Positions 24,224-30,318 of a stretch of 64,000 nt of DNA are shown one piece after another. The translations under genes and the position numbers were made by a program. The notes under the pieces were generated by a model that searched no databases, was not told where the DNA came from, and saw only the letters and a program-made list of their open reading frames with translations. Source of the DNA: Candidatus Didemnitutus sp. Its GTDB lineage: Bacteria; Verrucomicrobiota; Verrucomicrobiia; Opitutales; Opitutaceae. Location: positions 186,001 through 250,000 of the forward strand of contig JAHCAY010000002.1 of the NCBI GenBank assembly GCA_019634575.1, written 5' to 3'. The number at the start of each line of letters is the position of its first letter. Positions within the stretch are counted from its first letter, which is position 1.

Positions 24224-26184
24224 TTGGCTTGGGCGCGATCCGCGACGAGCTTGAGGATGCGGTCGAAGCGAGACTGCTGTGCCTTCTGCACCGGCCGCGG
24301 ACTGCCCTCAGCAAGCAAATTCAGGACATGCGATGAGCGATCCGCTTTGGCGCGAGATGCCATCACTTCCGGGAGGAAGATGTCGTTGTTGAGGTTCGTG
24401 GTAATCACCATCGTGTGCCCCTGCTCGCCAAAGGTGCGGAGCATTTTCGCCACACGCTCCATGTAGGCGATGTCGACCGCGCCCTCGGGCGTCTCGACAA
24501 ACAACGTCACGGTCTTGTGCGTCTGCTTGTGCCAGACCTCGACGACCGCCATGCGGAACGCGAGATCAACAAACGAGCGTTGCGCATCCGACAGAGCCTG
24601 CGCGGAAGGACGCGTTTCCCCGGAAATCACCGGGTAAAAAGCCGAGTGCGGAGCTTTCACCTGCGGACCACGCTTGCCGGGAACATCGCCTTCGCCGAGG
24701 AAGGCGACATCGCATGGCTCGTCCAGGTAGAGCTTCGCGTATTTTTTGAAGGCCTCCGCGATGTCCTCGCTGATTTTCGAGAAGACGGCATTCGTCTTCG
24801 CAAGTTCCTTCTTCAGCGTGACCATGTGCTTCTTGCAGCGCTCCCGAGCCTGCTTCTCACGCTCACGCATCTGCTTGATCGCGATTTCCATCGAGTGCGC
24901 GACCGACGCGGGATTTTTCCGCATGCTCTCCAGTTCATCTTCCTGCGCCTGCGCAACAGCGGCTGTGATCCGCGCCTCCTCCTCGCGCAGGGCTGCCAGT
25001 CGACTCCGCGTCTGCTCCCGTTCGAACAACAGCGCCTGCAACGCCTCGGCACGCTGGTTGGCTTCATGCGACCCGGCCGCGCCGGCAACCCCTCCCTTTG
25101 CGCGCTCGGCGGGGAGGGCCTTGCTGCACACCACGCAACTGCCGTTTCGAGCGTTGGCGGCGGCGACCGCAGCGAATTCCGTCACCGCGAGATCTAAACC
25201 TGTGCGCCCGCAGCATGGGCACCCACGCTCGTCGGGCGCCCGATAAAAATCGGCCAACGCGCGACGCACCGACGCGACAGTTGGGTCGGCGAGCGCAGCG
25301 GCCAAAACGGCCTCGTCCATGTCGGTGCCCTGCTGCGCTTCGACCGTAGAGAGCTGTTGGTGGAATCGCGCGTGCGCAGCGGCGATGCGCTTGGCGAGGT
25401 CTTCCTCATGCCGGGTATCGGCCGCGAGTCTCTTGCGCACAGCAGCTAGCCCGTCGTCGAGCTCCTTCTTGTTCATCACGCGCTGATTTTCCGCGCTTCG
25501 CCGCGCAAGTGCGGCAGTCGGCTTCTCCGTCAATTTTTTCAGATCCTTTAGGTCCTTTTCGAAGCGATGAGCTTGGGCGCTGATATTGCGCGCATCGCTA
25601 TCCGCCGACTCGACCTTTTCCCACAGCTCGGCCAGGAGCGCATACGACGCATGGTCTGACATCAGCAGATTTACGAGCTCATGCTGGACCAAATTTTGCC
25701 ACGCAAGCAGGTAGCGCCCCTCGCCAAAAAAGAAGAGATGCTCTTGCAATCGCAGTGCGCCCTCGAAGTCGGTCGCTAGGCCGACACTGGTAGCGAGAGT
25801 CTGCTCAAGTTGCGTGCTTTTGAGCGCGGCGCCGTTGCAGGTAGCGGTCACAAGCGCGCCGGTAAGGAGATTGCGCTCGATGACGAACTCAGTCGCACCG
25901 ATCTTAAATTCCACGTGCACGCACGGGGGATTTTTGGTCAGCGTCGCGCCAGTCCGCTTCGTCAGCCGATCTTTGAAGAAGTCCTTCTCGATCCGGTCCC
26001 CCTCGACGATCAGCTTGCCGAAGATCGCGAATTGCGTCGCGTAGACCAACGTCGTCTTGCCGAGGCCTGTTCCGCCTACGATCGCGTTTACTCCTGGGGT
26101 GAGGTGCCAATCGATTCCATTGGGGTAGAGACGTTCCGCTCCCTCAACCTTGACCCGCGTAATGTTCAGCCAGTCCGTTAACAT
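24220..26184 (-). CDS. Rad50/SMC-like ABC ATPase with CxxC zinc-hook region
   Basis: A 654-residue ABC-type ATPase. Walker A GGTGLGKTT is at 37-45, two coiled-coil arms flank a hinge with CPCC (322-325) and CVVC (350-353), and the signature region LSDAQRSF starts at 531. Walker B reads LFVETPEGAVD (561-571), where the usual D-E pair is E-T; relatives with a DTPEG form are known among ABC-3C/LmuB-like proteins. It is short for a true SMC. First gene of a coupled operon of at least four genes, it probably senses foreign DNA structures and licenses the nuclease. DndD-like and other SMC families are alternatives. Confidence 0.85.
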   Translation of the reverse strand: MLTDWLNITRVKVEGAERLYPNGIDWHLTPGVNAIVGGTGLGKTTLVYATQFAIFGKLIVEGDRIEKDFFKDRLTKRTGATLTKNPPCVHVEFKIGATEFVIERNLLTGALVTATCNGAALKSTQLEQTLATSVGLATDFEGALRLQEHLFFFGEGRYLLAWQNLVQHELVNLLMSDHASYALLAELWEKVESADSDARNISAQAHRFEKDLKDLKKLTEKPTAALARRSAENQRVMNKKELDDGLAAVRKRLAADTRHEEDLAKRIAAAHARFHQQLSTVEAQQGTDMDEAVLAAALADPTVASVRRALADFYRAPDERGCPCCGRTGLDLAVTEFAAVAAANARNGSCVVCSKALPAERAKGGVAGAAGSHEANQRAEALQALLFEREQTRSRLAALREEEARITAAVAQAQEDELESMRKNPASVAHSMEIAIKQMREREKQARERCKKHMVTLKKELAKTNAVFSKISEDIAEAFKKYAKLYLDEPCDVAFLGEGDVPGKRGPQVKAPHSAFYPVISGETRPSAQALSDAQRSFVDLAFRMAVVEVWHKQTHKTVTLFVETPEGAVDIAYMERVAKMLRTFGEQGHTMVITTNLNNDIFLPEVMASRAKADRSSHVLNLLAEGSPRPVQKAQQSRFDRILKLVADRAQAK

Positions 26185-26257
26185 GGGGTTTTTCTGAATC
26201 TAAATGCAGAACAGATATTGCTTTTTCAATAATAAAGTTATCAATAATGAAATCAGA

Positions 26258-26560
26258 ATGCAACGGGCCAATCAATTACTGCATTCCTTGCGCGGCGCTT
26301 TGTCGTCTGCAAAAAAGGACACCTTCACACAAAAAGACATCGCTGCCCTGCTCGGGGTAAACGAACCTACGATGTCCCGATGGTTTACCGGAAAAATCAA
26401 ACTGGGGCAGATTGAGCTTTTGCTCCGGTTCATTGAGCACTTGCCGGAGGAGCGATGGCAGCGTGAGATTTCCGATGCCCTGAATCGCCGCGCGGGTGTT
26501 CGCTATAGACGATCCAATCCGCCACTTCGGAAAAAGGCCAACGAACGCCGTAAGCGCTAG
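26258..26560 (+). CDS. Small HTH regulator divergent from the defence operon
   Basis: A 100-residue protein from ATG 26258 with an XRE-like HTH: FTQKDIAALLGVNEPTMSRW, then a recognition-adjacent FTGKIKLGQIELLLRFIE. The C-terminus is strongly basic (many R/K). The open frame could start at 26204, but those 18 codons lie in an AT-rich stretch better read as the shared promoter. It is transcribed away from the SMC-like ATPase gene across about 73 bp, the classic position for an autoregulating repressor of a toxic operon. Confidence 0.75.
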   Translation: MQRANQLLHSLRGALSSAKKDTFTQKDIAALLGVNEPTMSRWFTGKIKLGQIELLLRFIEHLPEERWQREISDALNRRAGVRYRRSNPPLRKKANERRKR

Positions 26561-26615
26561 AGATTACGCCCGCGCGCATTCTCTAGCTTGGCCGGCATTC
26601 TATCCCGCCAGTGAC

Positions 26616-27530
26616 TTAGCCTCGGTGGTCGAGCTGCTGTTTGCGGTCAGATGGCCCCGTCCAGTCGAGCTCGGCGAGCAAACGAAGGTCGATACGCTCA
26701 CGACCATTGTTCACTGCCAACACGGCCGCTTCGGTCAGGAGACGGGAGAGTTCGCCGATATAGCCCTCGCTCATAGCGTGCAACTTCCCGGCCAGATTCG
26801 TCTCGTGAAGATTGGATGGCTCGGCGAGTGGGAGCATCCGCTCGAAGCTCACCAGCAAGCGGTAGAATTGCTCATCGATCGTCCACCGCGGCAGCACGAG
26901 GGGCTGAAACCGGTTCGCCAGCTGAGGGTCGGTCTGGATCGCGCGGAACGCATCCTTTGTGCCAACACCGACGATTGAAATCTGTAGTTCGTTGCCCAGG
27001 AACTTCAGGACGTTGAGGAACGCACGCTGCTTGTTGAGATTCCCGGCGAGGATGTGATGGATCTCATCGATGATGAGCATGCGAACCTGCACGTAGCGCA
27101 GCAGGGTCACTGCCTGGGACATCTTCTTGTCGACGCGATCGCTGTGGCGAAAAGGCGCGACGAGCAATTCGAGAATCGCGTTGTAGAAACGCCCCTCTTC
27201 CGGGACTGGCGGAGCTTGCACTGTGATGACGGGCGCAAGCACCCCCTGCCCGCTCGGGTTGGAATCGGCTGGGTGCGACTGACGAAAGCGATCCACCAGC
27301 ATGGTCTTTCCGTTGTTCGTATCTCCGACGATCAGGAGATTCGGCATGCGGTGAGAGCGCGGGTAGACCAGCAAGTCCTCGAGCTTGTCGAGAACTTCAC
27401 GCGCGCGTGGATAGCCGATCCAACGTGGGGCGCGAATGCGCGCAATCCGCTCTCGCTTGGGCAGCGTGAGACACTCCGCCGCGGCTTGGGTAAGATGGCT
27501 CGGCGCTGGATTGCTACTCGTCGTCTTCAT
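26616..27530 (-). CDS. tnsC: TnsC/TniB-family AAA+ transposition ATPase
   Basis: A 304-residue AAA+ ATPase that would polymerise on target DNA and link TniQ to the transposase. Walker A GDTNNGKT is at 69-76 and Walker B LIIDEIHH at 152-159, followed by a sensor region GVGTKDAFRA and an arginine-rich C-terminal lid. The length matches TniB and CAST TnsC proteins rather than Tn7 TnsC (about 555). The gene overlaps the tnsB 3' end by 17 bp. Its 3' end converges with the small HTH gene. Confidence 0.93.
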   Translation of the reverse strand: MKTTSSNPAPSHLTQAAAECLTLPKRERIARIRAPRWIGYPRAREVLDKLEDLLVYPRSHRMPNLLIVGDTNNGKTMLVDRFRQSHPADSNPSGQGVLAPVITVQAPPVPEEGRFYNAILELLVAPFRHSDRVDKKMSQAVTLLRYVQVRMLIIDEIHHILAGNLNKQRAFLNVLKFLGNELQISIVGVGTKDAFRAIQTDPQLANRFQPLVLPRWTIDEQFYRLLVSFERMLPLAEPSNLHETNLAGKLHAMSEGYIGELSRLLTEAAVLAVNNGRERIDLRLLAELDWTGPSDRKQQLDHRG

Positions 27531-29394
27531 GATCCTCAGGTGTGCGGCTGCTCAGGTCATCGAGTTCGTCGAAGGGCGCGGGAGGCTTGCCGGGGGCACC
27601 GGCTTCCGTAGTGGCCGGCAAAGGCAATGAACGCGGCAGATCGGGCGCTGAGAAGCGGCGACGCTGTGCGGCACGACGAACGGCCTTCGTGCTGGAAGCC
27701 GCCTCCTGCTCAATGGTGCGCATCCGATCGTAGGCCTCAAACAACGCCCGTTCATCCATTGGCTGTTTCGAGGACTCTACCGCTCGGGACATTTCGCGCA
27801 ATTCCCAGATGCTGACGGGCGGATGCGAGGTGTCCCGATAAGGGATGGGAAAGTGAGCGTTGAGGACCGGGTCCCAGAACCAGATCACGCTAAGGTCGCG
27901 GGGATCGAAACGGAAAAGGAACTTTCGCTTGTGGCGCGGGTGTGCGGGATCGGGAGCATTGATCCATGCACGCAAAACGTCGTGGTAGTAGTGGATCTCG
28001 TCGATCACGACGCCGTAGTTTTGAATGGTCCGTTCCTTATACGGCAGGAAATCCAAACGGAGCCGTTGTTCGTCCGCGACGCGGGCTGGCAGTCCCGTGC
28101 CTGGCCGCGTGGCCGTGCCGAGGATGCCTTGTTGAAATCTCTCGGACGGAGAAACTCCCAACACCGAATGCACACGGCGATGATAGACCTGAACGATGAA
28201 GGTGGTCAGCCAGGTCTCGAGTTCACGGAGGGTCATCACCGCCCGTTGTTCCGAGGGATAGTCTCCGCGCTCCACAGGGTTGGAGAACGTGGTGCCCGGG
28301 AGAGTGTGAATCTCTCGCGCGAGAGTGCCGAGCAGGCGTTCGATGTGACTCCCGAAGTGAGGCCGGGCCACGGGCCGCCATTCGATATTGATTCCGTATT
28401 GCTGACACGCGCGATCGAGCATCTGGCCACGAAACTCGCGCGCATTGTCGACGTGGAAGGTTCTGGGCAGCCCCCAAACCGGCCACTCACCATCCACCTC
28501 CGTGCGGAGCAGCCACGGCTCCTTGGCGAGGGCTGAATGAGCGATGCACAAGCCAACGGACAGGGCCCCAGGCGGGTCAAACGAGACGTAGAAGCCGGTC
28601 ACCATTCGGCTGAAAACATCGATCGCCAAGGTCAGCCACGGTCGGCCAATCGGTCTGCGGTGCACGTCATCAACGAGAATGAGGTCAATTTTCGTGTGGT
28701 CGATCTGCACGACCGCGAGCGGCCAATCGGCACCGGGAAACGAGCCTTCGATCGGAGAAAATTTCTGCTCGGCTGCACGACGGCTTGCGCGCTTGGTGAG
28801 CTGAAGAGATTGGGAAATCGACGTGATGCGATTGCGCACCGTGTTGGGATGCGGCGGTGTGACATTGCTCCGCAAGCAACGGCTGCGCACCTCCGCGCAG
28901 ACCTTGGAGATCGGCATGCGCTGAGGCGTGAGGAAAAATTCCTTGATCACCGCTTTGATAACATCCTCCACTAAGAGATCCAGTCGCTGGGCACCTTTAT
29001 CGGAACGCGTCTTGGGCATCAAGGACGTGAGCAGGCCCGTCTCCTGATAGGCCGATATCCACTTGTAGACGGTATTGACGTGGAGATTGAAAGAGGCCGC
29101 CCGTTCCTCGACTTCAGCACGATTGCGATCGGTCTTCCCGAGCAAAGGAAGGATGACCTCCAAGCGCTGATTTGCGATCTGCCAGTCGTGATCCGGAATG
29201 CGTTCGAGGTCTGTATGCCCCGGAGTTGGCGCGGAAGTGCGCAGCTCAGCGACACGGAACTTCCGTGTCTCGCCAGTCTCGGCATCGCGCACAAGGACGG
29301 TGTCGAGATTCACCAGCCGGGTTACGACACCGCGGCGACCATTGGCAACGACATCGATGCCTTCACGGATTTGGAGAGAGGGAGTCGCGGCCAT
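27514..29394 (-). CDS. tnsB: TnsB/TniA-family DDE transposase
   Basis: The 626-residue transposase that cuts and joins 3' ends and binds the end repeats. Catalytic residues are visible with classical spacing: D232 (VQIDHTK), D316 (FHVDNAREF) and E352 (GSHIERLLG), so the last pair is a D-35-E. An N-terminal HTH region (around 85-125) and a C-terminal Mu-type beta barrel (around 450-540) fit the family. The acidic tail after 590 probably contacts TnsC. It starts 7 bp after the tnsA stop. Confidence 0.94.
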   Translation of the reverse strand: MAATPSLQIREGIDVVANGRRGVVTRLVNLDTVLVRDAETGETRKFRVAELRTSAPTPGHTDLERIPDHDWQIANQRLEVILPLLGKTDRNRAEVEERAASFNLHVNTVYKWISAYQETGLLTSLMPKTRSDKGAQRLDLLVEDVIKAVIKEFFLTPQRMPISKVCAEVRSRCLRSNVTPPHPNTVRNRITSISQSLQLTKRASRRAAEQKFSPIEGSFPGADWPLAVVQIDHTKIDLILVDDVHRRPIGRPWLTLAIDVFSRMVTGFYVSFDPPGALSVGLCIAHSALAKEPWLLRTEVDGEWPVWGLPRTFHVDNAREFRGQMLDRACQQYGINIEWRPVARPHFGSHIERLLGTLAREIHTLPGTTFSNPVERGDYPSEQRAVMTLRELETWLTTFIVQVYHRRVHSVLGVSPSERFQQGILGTATRPGTGLPARVADEQRLRLDFLPYKERTIQNYGVVIDEIHYYHDVLRAWINAPDPAHPRHKRKFLFRFDPRDLSVIWFWDPVLNAHFPIPYRDTSHPPVSIWELREMSRAVESSKQPMDERALFEAYDRMRTIEQEAASSTKAVRRAAQRRRFSAPDLPRSLPLPATTEAGAPGKPPAPFDELDDLSSRTPEDHEDDE

Positions 29395-29401
29395 GTCGGG
29401 T

Positions 29402-30058
29402 CTAGTCCTGCGGGAGCCAGATGCTGCTCTGCATCGTCAGCGGAACAGTCAAATCGGCCATCACTTGCGCGGTGCCAATCATATGCCAGAGCTTGGGCAG
29501 CAGGAGCGCCTGGTTCCAGCGATCTTTACATAGCGCGGCCAACAATAGCGCCGGAGTGGCTTCGCGTAGTTGCGCCAACGTCTCGTGCAAGCGAGCAACA
29601 TCGTCTTCCATGCCGGGCTCCAGGCGGGCATACCGATCCAAGAATCGCACGTTCTCCAGGAAAGGCGTTCTGATTTCAGCCTCCGTAATCAGCTTGAACC
29701 GCCATCCCTTCTCGGCCGCAAAGCGAGCCGCCGCTTGAAACTTCGGCGTCAGTTTCTTCCAGTCGGAGCGGAGTTCCGAACGATATTTGACCTCACAGAG
29801 CCACGGTTTGCGATCGGGCATCATCCCCGGATCGAAGTGCACGAGCACGTCGGGAGTGTAGTGGCGCTGCCGGTCGGTGCCAGACAGCGGAATTCGCACT
29901 GGCTGGACCTCGAATGACCGGACCGCCGGGTTGAAGTTCAGCAGGGCGAGAAAGTCGCGCTCCAATGTGGACTCGAAGCGCGCGGCGCCGACCGCCTTGG
30001 TCGAACTGAAGGCGCCGGTGACGTTGCGATGGTTCTTGGGAACAGTGCGGACAGGCAT
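29402..30058 (-). CDS. tnsA: TnsA-family endonuclease
   Basis: A 218-residue restriction-type nuclease that cuts the 5' ends of the element, making transposition cut-and-paste. PD-(D/E)XK residues: acidic residues in FESTLERDF (29 or 33), D70 in HYTPD, and E89-x-K91 in LCEVKYR. The C-terminal part (after about 130) is helical, as in TnsA. The start at 30058 (MPVRTVPKNHRN) is preferred; the open frame beyond it enters the right end repeats. First gene of the tnsABC operon, about 130 bp from the terminus. Confidence 0.9.
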   Translation of the reverse strand: MPVRTVPKNHRNVTGAFSSTKAVGAARFESTLERDFLALLNFNPAVRSFEVQPVRIPLSGTDRQRHYTPDVLVHFDPGMMPDRKPWLCEVKYRSELRSDWKKLTPKFQAAARFAAEKGWRFKLITEAEIRTPFLENVRFLDRYARLEPGMEDDVARLHETLAQLREATPALLLAALCKDRWNQALLLPKLWHMIGTAQVMADLTVPLTMQSSIWLPQD

Positions 30059-30113
30059 GATGGAAGGGACTAAGCCAGTAGCGTTGAGCGTTGAGAGAGC
30101 GGCGCGTCCCCGT

Positions 30114-30187
30114 GCCTCAGCACACCAGAGCGATGGAATTCGCGCTCCGCAACCGCGCAGCAGCACACTTTAATTTTGGAATTCACA
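30114..30187. repeat. Right transposon end with transposase-binding repeats
   Basis: Read inward from 30187, the terminal copy is TGTGAATTCC, ten bases, then TGTGCTG (30161-30187). A second copy at 30114-30141 reads GAATTCC, ATCGCTCTGG, TGTGCTGAGGC. The consensus GAATTCC-N10-TGTGCTG also fits the left end in parts, so these are probably TnsB sites. The tnsABC promoter should overlap them, allowing autoregulation. Confidence 0.88.
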
Positions 30188-30192
30188 GGCGT
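30188..30192. repeat. Target site duplication, right copy (GGCGT)
   Basis: Identical to 17113-17117 and directly abutting the right terminal ACA. Confidence 0.97.
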
Positions 30193-30235
30193 CGAGCACC
30201 TGAACACGCAAAACACCCTCGCCGCCGCGCGCTGA
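30188..30235 (+). pseudogene. lipA: Displaced native 3' end of lipA
   Basis: Joining 17112 to 30188 restores an uninterrupted lipA frame: GGC GTC, then codons for EHLNTQNTLAAAR and a TGA at 30233-30235. This orphaned fragment shows the pre-insertion gene encoded 300 residues. It has no start of its own and should be untranslated. Confidence 0.9.
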
Positions 30236-30318
30236 GCCTAGCCCCTCGCCGGCCGCGCGAGCGTCGCCACTAGCGGTTTCGCCCGCTTCGTTTGTCTCTT
30301 TCTGCAGCCCGCAGCTGC

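Larger units (their letters stand above)
17118..30187. mobile_element. Complete Tn7-like transposon inserted in the 3' end of lipA
   Basis: A 13,070-bp element. The ends are TGTGAATTCC (17118-17127) and GGAATTCACA (30178-30187), flanked by GGCGT duplications. The right side encodes tnsA, tnsB and tnsC reading inward on the minus strand; the left side has tniQ on the minus strand and a TnsE-like gene on the plus strand. The cargo between tnsC and tniQ is an apparent defence operon. The interior is visibly less GC-biased than the flanks, which fits transfer. Having TnsA implies cut-and-paste movement. All core genes and both ends look intact, so it may be mobile. No Cas genes are present, so it is not CRISPR-guided. 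Confidence 0.95.

Noticed and set aside
24220..26184. DndD phosphorothioation-type ATPase or bacterial condensin
   Set aside because: No dndB/C/E genes and too short for a full SMC; the gene order fits ABC-3C better.
17118..30187. CRISPR-associated transposon
   Set aside because: TniQ and a small TnsC raise the idea, but there is no Cas12k, Cascade, CRISPR array or guide-like short repeat inside the element.
30188..30318. tRNA or other RNA gene as the attachment site
   Set aside because: No cloverleaf or tRNA-like sequence around either junction; the right flank reads as the displaced lipA tail.
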